Assembly (NCBI GenBank): GCA_965221585.1
Contig: OZ244898.1
Span: 2,790,001-2,854,000, forward strand
Length of the DNA: 64,000 nt
From: VXYK01 sp965221585
GTDB lineage: Bacteria; Actinomycetota; Acidimicrobiia; Acidimicrobiales; Aldehydirespiratoraceae
Reading direction: 5' to 3'
How positions within the stretch are numbered: the first letter of the stretch is position 1; each line of letters starts with the position of its first letter. This document shows, piece by piece, positions 35,725 through 44,033 of the stretch. The translations under genes and the position numbers were made by a program. Under the pieces are notes generated by a model that was not told where the DNA came from, searched no databases, and saw only the letters and a program-made list of their open reading frames with translations.

Positions 35725-36717
35725 ATGCAGACAAGAGGCAACACGGTCGAGTCGGAGGTGATCCGTCTCCAACCTGTGTTCGACGACCCGGGCCGGGTTC
35801 GTTCGCTGGTCGAGGCAGCGGGGCCGTTCACAAGTCTGGCCCTGACCGCCCAGACCAAGGAGGAGCAGGAGCGCTCGGGCAAGGTACGTGTGTCGTTCGT
35901 GCCACCGTGGTTCCGGCGGGATCTGGCCACACACGGCGAGGTTCACTTTCCCGGCGGCGAGGAGTTGCTCTTCCACGCCGGCTACTGCGATGCCGCGGCC
36001 CGGGTCTACCCCGACGCACAGATCGTCGATCCGACGACCGTGTACGTCAACGTGATGGGCCCGGTCAGCTATCCCTTCGTTCCTCATCTCGACATCCCGG
36101 TGTTCACTCACGCCAGTCGCCGCAACTGCCCGGTGTGGCTGCTCATCGCTATGTTCCAGTCCGGTTTGTTCGTCGAGCGGCGGGTTCGTCTAGCCACGGC
36201 GGTCACCTGGTTCTTCCACGGACCGGGAGGCGCATTCTGCTATTGGCCCGAGGGGCCTGCCGGTCCCATGCTCTCCGAGAAGCCGCCGTTCGACAATGTC
36301 GCAGTCGTAGCTGACAACGAGGCGCTCTACCACGGAGTAGGCCCGCTCGGTTCTGCTGCCAACGGACGGGGCGCCTCTCTGAGTGTTGATGCGACGATCC
36401 ACCACGAATCAGACACTGGCCGCTGGAGCATCCACGATCCCGACCCGCTGGTCGAGTATGAGCCGGGCGATGTCCGGATCACCATCTCGTGGAAGGCCGA
36501 GGTATTCGCCACCGACGAAGAGCGCTCGGTTCGCCGGGAACTGTTCGATTCGGCCCTGCCGATCGACGACATCGTCACCCGATTCGTCGACGACATGCGG
36601 GCTAAGGGTCTCGACCCGGTCGTTCCCGACGACCCGCTCCACGACCAGGAGTGGATCGACCTGATCCAAAGGGCCTACCCGTCAGCCGCTCCGCCGAAGA
36701 TCCCGACGACCGCTTGA
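35725..36717 (+). CDS. Hypothetical protein, 330 aa, possible Fe(II)/2OG-dioxygenase-like fold
   Basis: I do not recognise the family with certainty. A beta-rich core contains VPHLDIPVFTHA (an HxD pair near residue 120) and EALYHGVGPLGS (a distal His near 202), with ISWKAEVF after it. An HxD...H facial triad in this order resembles double-stranded-beta-helix Fe(II)/2-oxoglutarate dioxygenases, and YHGVGP is a common style of distal motif. The Arg that usually binds 2OG is not evident. The start ATG 35725 is decided by GAGGAG 5 nt upstream. No partner gene is close; the LOG gene follows 76 bp later. Confidence 0.65.
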   Translation: MQTRGNTVESEVIRLQPVFDDPGRVRSLVEAAGPFTSLALTAQTKEEQERSGKVRVSFVPPWFRRDLATHGEVHFPGGEELLFHAGYCDAAARVYPDAQIVDPTTVYVNVMGPVSYPFVPHLDIPVFTHASRRNCPVWLLIAMFQSGLFVERRVRLATAVTWFFHGPGGAFCYWPEGPAGPMLSEKPPFDNVAVVADNEALYHGVGPLGSAANGRGASLSVDATIHHESDTGRWSIHDPDPLVEYEPGDVRITISWKAEVFATDEERSVRRELFDSALPIDDIVTRFVDDMRAKGLDPVVPDDPLHDQEWIDLIQRAYPSAAPPKIPTTA

Positions 36718-36793
36718 CTATCAAGACCGCGACACGCTGCCGACGCGGCGATATACCCGGTGCTGAGATTCCGTTGAGCAGTAGGCTTGTCCG

Positions 36794-37375
36794 ATGCGCA
36801 AGTTTCAACGAGTGTGCGTGTTCTGCGCTTCGTCTCCAGGGACGGACCCGGAGATCACCGACGCAACCATTGAGCTCGGCGAGCTCCTCGTTGATCGCGA
36901 TATCGAACTCGTATACGGCGGCGGCGCGGTCGGGTTGATGGGTCTGATAGCCGACACTGTCATGTCTCGCGGGGGCCGTGTCACCGGGATCATCCCCACC
37001 GACCTCTTCGACGACGAGGTCGGCCACGAGAGCCTCACTGCGCTCGAGAAGGTCGATTCGATGCATACCCGCAAGGCGCTCATGTACGAGCTGTCGGACG
37101 CTTTCATCGCCCTTCCCGGCGGTTTCGGCACGCTCGACGAGTTGGCTGAGACGCTCACCTGGAACCAGCTCGGGATCATGGCCAAGCCCGTGGGTTTGCT
37201 GAACGTCAATGGTTTTTGGCAGCCGTTTCTCGACCAGCTCGACATGATGGTCGAGCGTGCGATTCTCAAACCTTCGAACCGCCGGACTCTGCTGGCACAT
37301 CAGAACCCGGCCGCTTTGCTGGACGCACTCTCCCGTCACCGCACTTCCACCGAATCCAAGTGGATCCGCGCCTAG
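36794..37375 (+). CDS. LOG family protein (TIGR00730-type Rossmann fold)
   Basis: This 193-residue protein has the LOG/YgdH fold with VCVFCASSPG at the start, ELVYGGGAVGLMGLIADTV, the PGGFGTLDEL nucleotide-binding motif (about 111-120), and the ETLTWNQLG segment that completes the PGGxGTxxE signature. Known members release free base from nucleoside 5'-monophosphates (cytokinin activation in plants and some actinobacteria). Here the bacterial role is unknown. Neighbours give no clue. Confidence 0.92.
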   Translation: MRKFQRVCVFCASSPGTDPEITDATIELGELLVDRDIELVYGGGAVGLMGLIADTVMSRGGRVTGIIPTDLFDDEVGHESLTALEKVDSMHTRKALMYELSDAFIALPGGFGTLDELAETLTWNQLGIMAKPVGLLNVNGFWQPFLDQLDMMVERAILKPSNRRTLLAHQNPAALLDALSRHRTSTESKWIRA

Positions 37376-37449
37376 CTGACCAGCGATCACCGAGGCGTTC
37401 GGTCGCCTAAAGTCAAGAACTGTCTGCTAAGCGCCGTGCCCGCTGCCAC

Positions 37450-38586
37450 TTACATCACGCTGAAGGCGGCGCGCATCTCGGAGACGAAGAGGTCGGGTTG
37501 TTCCCAGGCGGCGAAGTGGCCGCCGACGTCGAGTTCGTTCCAGTAGCGGATGTCGCTGTAGCGCTTCTCGGCCCAACGCCTGCTGGCACGGATGATCTCC
37601 TTGGGGAAGATGCTGCAGCCGGTGGGAATCTCGACGCCATCGTCGCCGAACTGGGCGAAGCTCTCCCAGTAGAGGCGGCCGGATGAAGCGCCCGTGGCGG
37701 TGAACCAGTAGATCGAGATGTTGTCGAGCATCTGGTCGAAGGTCAGGGCGCTGCGGGGGTCGCCGTCGTTGTCGGTCCAGGCCCACATTTTCTCGGCGAT
37801 CCAGGCGCACTGTCCGGCGGGCGAGTCCACCAGCCCGTAGCCGAGGCTCTGCGGCCGTGTCGACTGCTGTTTGGAGTAGCCCGAGTCCCAGCGGTCGTAG
37901 TGGCCGAGGGATTCGAGCGAGGCTTGTTCGCTCTCGGTCGGTTCTGCCAGCGATTCCGGCGTGGGACCGGCGACCGGCATGTTTGTGTGGATCGCCCGTA
38001 CGTTGCCCAGGTTCTGTGAGCCGATTGTGGTGGTGACCGCGCTGCCCCAGTCGCCTCCCTGGGCGACGTAGGACTCGTAGCCGAGCCTTACCATCAGCGT
38101 GTTCCAGGCGGTGGCGATCCACGGCACGCCCATCCCGGGCCGAGACGGTTTGCCGCTCCAGCCGTAGCCGGGCAGCGAAGGGATGACCAGGTGGAATGCA
38201 TCGTCGGCGCTGCCGCCGTGGTTGGTCGGGTCGGTGAGCGGTTTGATGACGGCCATGAACTCGGCCACCGATCCCGGCCAGCCGTGGGTGAGGATCATCG
38301 GGGTGGCGTCGTCGTGGGGCGAGCGGACATGCAGGAAATGGATGTCGAGGCCGTCAATCTCGGTGAGGTGGTTGTCGTAGGAGTTGATCTCGCTCTCGAA
38401 GCGACGCCAGTCGTATTCGGTGGCCCAGTATTCGCACAGTTCCTGCGTGTAGGTGAGCGGGATGCCTTGGGTCCAGTCATCCACGGTCTCGGATTCCGGC
38501 CAGCGGGTGCGGGCCAGGCGTTCGCGTAGATCGTCGATTGCCGAGTCGGGTATGTCGATGGTGAAGGGCCTGATGTCGTCGCTCAT
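37450..38586 (-). CDS. Epoxide hydrolase (EH N-terminal family)
   Basis: This 378-residue alpha/beta hydrolase has the epoxide hydrolase N-terminal region (IRPFTIDIPDSAIDDLRERLARTRWPE), the oxyanion HGWPGS (about 99-104), and the nucleophile GGDWGS (Asp near 176). Two Tyr lid residues and an acidic residue with a C-terminal His (VGGHFAAWEQP) complete the usual set. It hydrolyses epoxides to diols, perhaps of lipids or xenobiotics, in the cytoplasm. The gene is divergent from the ligase at 38644 with a 57-bp gap between the starts. Confidence 0.9.
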   Translation of the reverse strand: MSDDIRPFTIDIPDSAIDDLRERLARTRWPESETVDDWTQGIPLTYTQELCEYWATEYDWRRFESEINSYDNHLTEIDGLDIHFLHVRSPHDDATPMILTHGWPGSVAEFMAVIKPLTDPTNHGGSADDAFHLVIPSLPGYGWSGKPSRPGMGVPWIATAWNTLMVRLGYESYVAQGGDWGSAVTTTIGSQNLGNVRAIHTNMPVAGPTPESLAEPTESEQASLESLGHYDRWDSGYSKQQSTRPQSLGYGLVDSPAGQCAWIAEKMWAWTDNDGDPRSALTFDQMLDNISIYWFTATGASSGRLYWESFAQFGDDGVEIPTGCSIFPKEIIRASRRWAEKRYSDIRYWNELDVGGHFAAWEQPDLFVSEMRAAFSVM

Positions 38587-38643
38587 ATCCGCATCGTGCT
38601 AGCTGCGCCCGCCGACAGCAAACCGGACGTAGGCTCAGAACTC

Positions 38644-39720
38644 ATGGACCTGCCCGTCACGCCTCCGGTGAAACCGATGCTGGCCAAGGCGATAGACGGG
38701 ATCCCCGACGTTGGTGACCTGGCCTTTGAACCCAAGTGGGACGGCTTTCGTTGCATCGTCTTTCGTGACGGTGACGACCTGCATCTGGGTTCGCGCAACG
38801 AGAAGCCGCTGACCCGCTACTTCCCGGAGCTTCTTGAGCCCCTGCGCCGGTGTCTGCCACAGCGTTGCGTAGTCGACGGGGAGATCATCATCACGGTCGA
38901 CGACCACCTCGGTTTCGACGCTCTCCAGCAACGGATCCACCCGGCGGAGTCACGGGTGGAGCGGCTCTCGCAGGAGACGCCTGCTGAGTTCGTGGCTTTC
39001 GACGTGCTCGCCGTCAACGACACCGCCTTGACCGACGAACCGTTCCGGGATCGCCGCAAGATCCTCGAAACGATCTCGTCGGGGTTCGCACCGCCGATTC
39101 ATCTGGTTCCCTCAACGCTTGACCGCAAGACCGCCCAGGAGTGGTACCAGCGCTTTGAAGGAGCCGGTCTCGACGGACTGATCGCCAAACCCCGCGACGG
39201 AACGTACCTGCCCAACAAGCGAGCCCAGTACAAGGTCAAACACACTCGTACCGCTGACGTGGTCGTGGCCGGCTATCGGATGCACAAGGACGGCGAGGGC
39301 GTCGGTTCGCTGCTCGTGGGTCTGCACGACGAGGATCAGCGACTGCATCACATGGGAGTGGCGTCGAGCTTCAAGGCCAGCTTACGGGCCGAACTCGTCG
39401 ACGTCCTCGCTCCCAACATCATCGAGGATCTGGCCGATCATCCCTGGGCGCAGTGGATGGATCCGCAGGCCCACGCCGGGGGTTTGATGCCGGGGGCGCC
39501 TTCGCGATGGAGTGGCGGCAGACCGTCGCAGGATTGGACGCCGCTGGATTGCGAGTTGGTGGCCGAGGTGAAGTACGAGGCGGTGCTCAACGGCAGGTTC
39601 CGGGGGGTGACACGTTTCGTTCGCTGGCGACCCGATCGTGAGGCGCGGTCTTGCGAATACAGCCAGTTGGTGACGGCCACACCGATGGGTATCAGCGAGG
39701 TGCTGAACGCCGAGGGCTGA
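38644..39720 (+). CDS. ATP-dependent DNA ligase, LigC-like
   Basis: This 358-residue enzyme has the nucleotidyltransferase motif I EPKWDGFR with the adenylated Lys31. Motif IV is AGLDGLIAKPRDGTYLP, and the OB-domain region DVVVAGYRMHKDG carries the motif V lysines. The length matches the short mycobacterial-type LigC. There is no fused primase or exonuclease domain. It seals nicks in repair (base excision or NHEJ backup). ATG 38644 gives the family N-terminus. The convergent neighbour 4 bp away is a flap-type exonuclease, a natural partner in repair. Confidence 0.9.
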   Translation: MDLPVTPPVKPMLAKAIDGIPDVGDLAFEPKWDGFRCIVFRDGDDLHLGSRNEKPLTRYFPELLEPLRRCLPQRCVVDGEIIITVDDHLGFDALQQRIHPAESRVERLSQETPAEFVAFDVLAVNDTALTDEPFRDRRKILETISSGFAPPIHLVPSTLDRKTAQEWYQRFEGAGLDGLIAKPRDGTYLPNKRAQYKVKHTRTADVVVAGYRMHKDGEGVGSLLVGLHDEDQRLHHMGVASSFKASLRAELVDVLAPNIIEDLADHPWAQWMDPQAHAGGLMPGAPSRWSGGRPSQDWTPLDCELVAEVKYEAVLNGRFRGVTRFVRWRPDREARSCEYSQLVTATPMGISEVLNAEG

Positions 39721-39723
39721 TCG

Positions 39724-40641
39724 TCATTTGCCCCACCTCAAGGGCTGATCTTGTCGAGGGTGGACCAACTGCTGCATGAACTCGGCGAACAGGCGGTGCG
39801 CGCGCTCGGCGATCCGCTCAGCACCGATGGCTGAGCAGCGCTGGTCGAATCCGGTTTGGGGGCCTGCCCAGAGCATCTCGTCGACCGTGGCGCTGACGGG
39901 TGCGTCGAGGTCGACCGTAGCGATGCGTCGGAACAGCAACGCCTCCTCGAAGTACTCACCGAGCGTGAGGGCCAGCTTGGCGCCGCCGCGCACGTCAAGG
40001 TTCCATTCCGCCGCATCGAACGGGACTTCGTCGATGTGACCGAAATGCGACAGGATCTTGGCCGCCGACTTTGCTCCCCAGCCCGTGAGCCCAGGGAAGC
40101 CGTCCGCGGAGTCTCCCACGACTCCCAGGTAGTCGGGGATCAGTTCGGGGGGCACACCGAACTTGTCGATCACTCCCTGCCGGTCGTAGGTGATTCCCCG
40201 GCGACGGTCATGCTGCACCACTCGCCCGTCGGCTGTCACGCACTGGGCGAGGTCTTTGTCGGGGGTGCAGATGATGACCTGCTCGACCCGCGGGTCGGCC
40301 GCGGCCATTGCTGCGCCTGCTGCAAGGCCGTCGTCGGCCTCGTGGGTGATCTGGGGCCAGACCGCGAACCCTGCCAGCTCCAACAGCTCCTCCACTTCGG
40401 GGAACTGTGCCATCAGGTCGGGTTCAACTCCGCTGCCGTCCTTGTAGCCGATGTAGAGGTTGTTGCGGAACGACTCGATCACGTGGTCGGTGGCGATTCC
40501 GATGTGGGTGGCACCGTCTACTACGAGATCGAGCAGCGTGTTGAGCACCCCTCGCTGCGCCCCGAGACGGCTATCACGGTTGGAAGGGGCGTAGTGGAAG
40601 CGGAACAGCTCATAGGTCCCGTCGACTAGATGGACGAACAT
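39724..40641 (-). CDS. Stand-alone 5'-3' exonuclease (PolA N-terminal / FEN-like)
   Basis: This 305-residue protein has the metal-binding Asp set of bacterial flap endonucleases: LVDGTYELFR (Asp7), HEADDGLAAGAA (Asp pair near 103-104), ICTPDKDLAQCV (Asp pair near 127-129), and DYLGVVGDSADGFPGLTGWGAKSAAKIL (Asp residues plus helix-hairpin-helix). It lacks polymerase domains. It removes flaps or RNA primers. It is convergent with LigC, so the two are not one transcript, but together they resemble a short-patch repair set like mycobacterial FenA and LigC. Confidence 0.9.
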   Translation of the reverse strand: MFVHLVDGTYELFRFHYAPSNRDSRLGAQRGVLNTLLDLVVDGATHIGIATDHVIESFRNNLYIGYKDGSGVEPDLMAQFPEVEELLELAGFAVWPQITHEADDGLAAGAAMAAADPRVEQVIICTPDKDLAQCVTADGRVVQHDRRRGITYDRQGVIDKFGVPPELIPDYLGVVGDSADGFPGLTGWGAKSAAKILSHFGHIDEVPFDAAEWNLDVRGGAKLALTLGEYFEEALLFRRIATVDLDAPVSATVDEMLWAGPQTGFDQRCSAIGAERIAERAHRLFAEFMQQLVHPRQDQPLRWGK

Positions 40642-40678
40642 CCGCTGAGCTTCCCATACGCGGAGGCTCGCTGCCGTG

Positions 40679-41080
40679 CTACTCCTGCACCAACTCGATC
40701 AACGTGCCCAGGGAGCCCTTGGGGTGGACGAAGGCCACCGTCGTACCCCTTGAACCGGGTCGTGGTGCCTTGTCAATGGGAGTCGCACCCGCGGCGACCA
40801 TCTGCGCAAGCGCTTCGGCGCAGTCGTCGACTCGATATCCGACATGGTGCAGCCCCTCGCCCCGCTTCTCGAGGAACTTGGCGATCGGGGAGTCGGGCCG
40901 GGTCGCTGCGGTTAGTTGGATGTAGCTGTCGGCCACCTTGATCAATGCCTCTTCGACGCCGTCCGAGTCGACTGTCTCGCGGTGGTGGACATCTGCTCCG
41001 AAGGCTTCGTGATAGTAGGCGACCGCCGCGTCGAGGTCTTTGACGGCGATGGCGATGTGGTCGATTTCTGTGAGTTGCAC
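40679..41080 (-). CDS. mce: Methylmalonyl-CoA epimerase
   Basis: This 133-residue VOC-fold protein has IDHIAIAVKDLD at the N-terminus (His8), ETVDSDGVEEALIKVADSYIQL with acidic ligands, GLHHVGYRVDD with a second His, and a final GTLIELVQE with Glu. These ligands match the metal site of the enzyme that interconverts R and S methylmalonyl-CoA. It connects with the acyl-CoA carboxylase at 33106 in propionate metabolism. It lies 4 bp downstream of recR on the same strand. Confidence 0.94.
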   Translation of the reverse strand: MQLTEIDHIAIAVKDLDAAVAYYHEAFGADVHHRETVDSDGVEEALIKVADSYIQLTAATRPDSPIAKFLEKRGEGLHHVGYRVDDCAEALAQMVAAGATPIDKAPRPGSRGTTVAFVHPKGSLGTLIELVQE

Positions 41081-41083
41081 GCG

Positions 41084-41734
41084 TTAGAGGGTACTGGCCT
41101 GGGCGGCACCCGCTGCGGGAGAGGCCTCGCCGTCGTCAATGATCTTGCGGCCCTCGAGGGCGCGGCCGAGCGTGAGTTCGTCGGCGTATTCGAGATCGCC
41201 GCCGACCGGCAGGCCCATGGCGATGCGGGTGACTCGGATCCCCATCGGCTTTAAGTACTTGACCAGCAGAGCCGCGGTGGCTTCACCTTCGAGGTTGGGG
41301 TTGGTCGCAACGATCACCTCGGAGATGTCTTCGTCAGCTACCCGGCTCATCAACTCCTTGACCCGCAGTTGGTCCACACCGACACCGTCTATCGGGCTGA
41401 ACGCGCCCCCCAATACGTGGTAGCGGCCACGAAACTCCTGCGTGCGCTCGATCGCAACGATGTCTTGACTGTCTTCCACCACGCAGATGAGCCCGTCCTG
41501 GCGACGCGGGTTGCGACATATTGAGCATTCGTCTCCTGATTCGGAGAGGTTGAAGCAACGCTCACAGAACGACACCCGCTCCTTGGCCTCGATGATCGCC
41601 TGGGAAAGCAGCAGTGCATCCTCGCGCGGCACCTTGAGCAGATAGAACGCGACTCGTTGCGCCGATTTTGGGCCGATTCCCGGCAGTCGACCGAGTTGGT
41701 CGATCAACTCCTGTACTGAACTGGAATAGCTCAC
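41084..41734 (-). CDS. recR: Recombination mediator RecR
   Basis: This 216-residue protein has an N-terminal helix-hairpin-helix (LGRLPGIGPKSAQRVAF), the Zn-finger CERCFNLSESGDECSIC (about 57-73), a TOPRIM domain (LICVVEDSQDIVAIERT) and a C-terminal hydrophobic tail. It helps RecF/RecO load RecA on gapped DNA. Its start overlaps the dnaX stop by 4 bp (ATGA). Its own C-terminus has an extra Ala/Gly-rich tail of about 15 residues. Confidence 0.97.
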   Translation of the reverse strand: MSYSSSVQELIDQLGRLPGIGPKSAQRVAFYLLKVPREDALLLSQAIIEAKERVSFCERCFNLSESGDECSICRNPRRQDGLICVVEDSQDIVAIERTQEFRGRYHVLGGAFSPIDGVGVDQLRVKELMSRVADEDISEVIVATNPNLEGEATAALLVKYLKPMGIRVTRIAMGLPVGGDLEYADELTLGRALEGRKIIDDGEASPAAGAAQASTL

Positions 41735-43677
41735 TGGTCGGCCCTGGATTCGGCGGGCGTGTCGATCTCGGCTCCCGGGAATGCCTCGTTGAGCAGCTCG
41801 ACCACCTTCTCGGTGTGCGACGAAGCATCGATGAGCTCGTCGAAGTTGAGTCCGTCGTCCTCCACCGGGCCGACCGTGACCGTCTCGTGGAAGTCTGCCG
41901 TGCTGGCACTCGGCTCGGTGTCGTCGACATCATCATCGGAAGAATCCGCGGCAGCTTCGACGGGCGAACGGTCGCTGACGGGCGGGGCTGGTTCGGGGTC
42001 GTTCCCGGGTGCCTCCTCGGCGAGAGGAGGGACTTCGGGGAGCGAATCGGGGCCGAACTCATCGACCAATACGTGCCACAGTCGCTGCAGCTCTTCACTG
42101 GAACGCGTGCCGTCGCTGGGACCGAGCACGCTGTTCGCCCGTGCGATCACCAGGTCGCGCCCCAGCGACAGATGCTGACCGGCCAACGCGACTACTTCTC
42201 TTGCAGTGTTCGGTTGCAGTGACCTGATGTCTTGTTCACCGGCCGGGTTGGCAAGGCCGGTCAACTGTGGTGGGGGCGGCAGTTCAGGGGCTGTGTCGGG
42301 TGCTCGGACCTGCCGGGGTTCAACTGTCTCTTGTTCCGCCTTCGGCGAGTCCGCCAGCGCGGGAGCCTCCTCAACCGGCACAGCCTCAATCGGCGCAGCC
42401 GTGTCCGGGACCGCCTCAATCGGAGCAGCCGTTTCCCGGACCGCCTCGATCGGAGCGGCCACTGCCGGGCGAGCCTCATCCGGCGCAGCCGTGTCCGGGG
42501 CCGCCTCTACCGGCGCAGACCCAGCCGGGCGGGCCTCTCGCGATGCAGCCTCAACCGGACCAGCTGCAGCACCGGAAGCGAGACGGGCTTCGAGTTGTTC
42601 GATGCGCTCGAGCAGCGAGTCGACCGAACCGTCTCCGGCGGACCGACAGAGGCGCACCAGCGCCACTTCGAGGTGGACCCGTGGATCGGGAGCCTGACGC
42701 ATCTCCACGAGCGCGGTCCCCAGAGTCTCCAGAGCCCGTGTCAGCTGAGCCGCAGACATCTCTTCGGCGATCTCCGCGGCACGTTCCTGTTCGGCCGCGG
42801 TGATCCGCGGCGGCGGAGATCCCATCAAGGTCAAGAACGCGTCTCGCAGCCCTGCAAGCAGCATCTCACCGATGGTCCGGGGATCGCGGCCACGACCCGT
42901 CGCCTCGCCCACCGCGGTGAGCGCTCCGGCGGTGCTCTTGGCTGCGAGCGCTCGCAGCAGCTGGTCGGTCGACTGATCGATCTCGACGACCCCACCGGCG
43001 GCCACCACCCGGTCGAGCGCACTCAGTGTGTCACGGACCGATCCGCCGCCCACCGACACCACGTAGTCGACTGCGTCGTCGTCGACATCGAGCCCGGCGT
43101 CGGTGATGACCCAGCGAACATGTGCGGTCATCTCCTCAGCACCGAGAAGGCCGAGTTCAAACACCTGGCAACGGCTGCGAATCGTCTCGACAACCTTGTG
43201 CGGCTCGGTTGTGGCAAGAACCCAGACCACATGGCCCGGCGGTTCCTCAAGGGTCTTCAACAGCGAGTTCTCTGCTCCCCTGGTCAGCATGTGAACCTCG
43301 TCGAGGATGTAGACCTTCATCCGACCCGGGTTGCCCAGGTTGACTTTGCCCAACAGGTCGCGCATGTCTTCGACGCCGTTGTTGCTCGCGGCGTCGAGTT
43401 CGTGCAGGTCGAAGGAACGGCCCTGTTCGATTGCGACGCAACTTTCGCAGGTGCCGCAGGGTTCTGAGTCTTCGCCGAGGTTCTCGCAGTTGAGCGCCTT
43501 GGCGAGTACCCGGGCTGAACTGGTCTTTCCGGTGCCTCGCGGGCCGCAGAACAGGTAGGCGTGGCCGACCTGGTCGTTCGCGACGGCATTTCGCAGGGCG
43601 GCAACAATGTGGCTTTGACCGCGGATCTCCGAGAATTTCTGCGGTCGATAGCGGCGATAGAGCGACTGGTAGGCCAT
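41731..43677 (-). CDS. dnaX: DNA polymerase III subunit gamma/tau
   Basis: This 648-residue clamp-loader ATPase has Walker A GPRGTGKTS (45-53), Zn-module Cys64, 74, 77 and 80 with the canonical spacing, Walker B VYILDEVHML, and SRC (sensor) TIRSRCQVFEL. The C-terminal half has a Pro/Ala/Glu-rich repeat and a charged tail. ATG 43677 is preferred because the MAYQSLYRRYRPQKF start is universal. No ribosomal frameshift signal was searched. It is directly upstream of recR; YbaB/EbfC, which usually sits between dnaX and recR, is missing here. Confidence 0.96.
   Translation of the reverse strand: MAYQSLYRRYRPQKFSEIRGQSHIVAALRNAVANDQVGHAYLFCGPRGTGKTSSARVLAKALNCENLGEDSEPCGTCESCVAIEQGRSFDLHELDAASNNGVEDMRDLLGKVNLGNPGRMKVYILDEVHMLTRGAENSLLKTLEEPPGHVVWVLATTEPHKVVETIRSRCQVFELGLLGAEEMTAHVRWVITDAGLDVDDDAVDYVVSVGGGSVRDTLSALDRVVAAGGVVEIDQSTDQLLRALAAKSTAGALTAVGEATGRGRDPRTIGEMLLAGLRDAFLTLMGSPPPRITAAEQERAAEIAEEMSAAQLTRALETLGTALVEMRQAPDPRVHLEVALVRLCRSAGDGSVDSLLERIEQLEARLASGAAAGPVEAASREARPAGSAPVEAAPDTAAPDEARPAVAAPIEAVRETAAPIEAVPDTAAPIEAVPVEEAPALADSPKAEQETVEPRQVRAPDTAPELPPPPQLTGLANPAGEQDIRSLQPNTAREVVALAGQHLSLGRDLVIARANSVLGPSDGTRSSEELQRLWHVLVDEFGPDSLPEVPPLAEEAPGNDPEPAPPVSDRSPVEAAADSSDDDVDDTEPSASTADFHETVTVGPVEDDGLNFDELIDASSHTEKVVELLNEAFPGAEIDTPAESRADQ
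42370..42530. repeat. In-frame ~30-bp degenerate repeat in the dnaX tail
   Basis: About five units of a 30-bp motif, reading approximately AAPIEAVPDT in protein, encode the Pro/Ala/Glu-rich linker of DnaX. Plus-strand copies include gcagccgtgtccgggaccgc and gcagccgtttcccggaccgc. It is probably a flexible, unstructured tether. Confidence 0.75.
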
Positions 43678-43732
43678 GTGGGAGTCAATCCTACTGTGCG
43701 CCCGTGACACGGCTGCCAGACCCTCACCACAC

Positions 43733-43764
43733 AAAAAGCCGTTCCCGCCTCCGGGAGTGACGGC
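43733..43764 (-). terminator. Rho-independent terminator of the SRP RNA gene
   Basis: On the minus strand GCCGT-CAC-TCCCG-GAGG-CGGGA-ACGGC is followed by TTTTT. Both stem segments pair perfectly around a 3-nt bulge, and the T-tract lies at 43737-43733. It is the clearest intrinsic terminator in the window and sits directly after the conserved SRP RNA core. Confidence 0.85.
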
Positions 43765-43868
43765 CAGGCTGTCTGCGGCACACAGGCGGCTCCGCTGAGA
43801 GCTGCTGCCTTCCGGCCCTGACCCGGTTCACGGACGCCTGTTGCACAGGACCCGACCGCCACACCCCG
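43765..43868 (-). ncRNA. ffs: Signal recognition particle RNA (small 4.5S type)
   Basis: The minus strand contains GGGTCAGGGCCGGAAGGCAGCAGC, matching the universal SRP RNA apical loop (GGTCAGGnCCGGAAGGnAGCAGC) that binds Ffh. Flanking arms such as ACAGGCG/CGCCTGT pair to form the rod. The RNA is about 100 nt, fitting the short bacterial type. Exact ends are estimated: the 3' side is set by the terminator at 43764, and the 5' side by sequence complementarity. It lies just upstream of dnaX and next to tRNA-Ser, an arrangement I recall from other actinobacteria. Confidence 0.88.
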
Positions 43869-43928
43869 AAACGGGAACGGTCATTCCACGCTATCCTTTT
43901 GAGCCGATACCCGCACCACGGGGTACCC

Positions 43929-44016
43929 GGAGGGTTGCCAGAGCGGCCGAATGGGCACGCTTGGAAAGCGTGTGAGGTGCAAGCCTCCGTGGGTTCAAAT
44001 CCCACACCCTCCGCCA
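43929..44016 (+). tRNA. tRNA-Ser (anticodon GGA)
   Basis: An 88-nt cloverleaf: acceptor stem GGAGGGT pairs with ACCCTCC, the T-arm is GTGGGTTCAAATCCCAC, and the anticodon stem CGCTTGGAAAGCG has loop anticodon GGA. A long variable arm (tgtgaggtgcaagcctccg) confirms class II tRNA-Ser. The 3' CCA is encoded. It is the only tRNA in the window. Confidence 0.97.
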
Positions 44017-44019
44017 CAC
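44006..44019. repeat. Direct repeat copy 1 (3' end of tRNA-Ser)
   Basis: ACCCTCCGCCACAC, comprising the acceptor 3' strand, discriminator base, CCA and 3 further bases. An identical copy lies at 45800-45813, on the other side of the SulP gene. Confidence 0.85.
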
Positions 44020-44033
44020 ATCGGTGTCGACGG

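Noticed and set aside
34731..35930. 399-aa minus-strand frame overlapping the LLM gene
   Set aside because: The 263-aa LLM protein in another frame has clear motifs; this one is Arg/Ser-rich shadow.
37393..37408. Small hairpin AGGCG-ttcggt-CGCCT between convergent genes
   Set aside because: Five-bp stem with no T-tract; too weak to list as a terminator.
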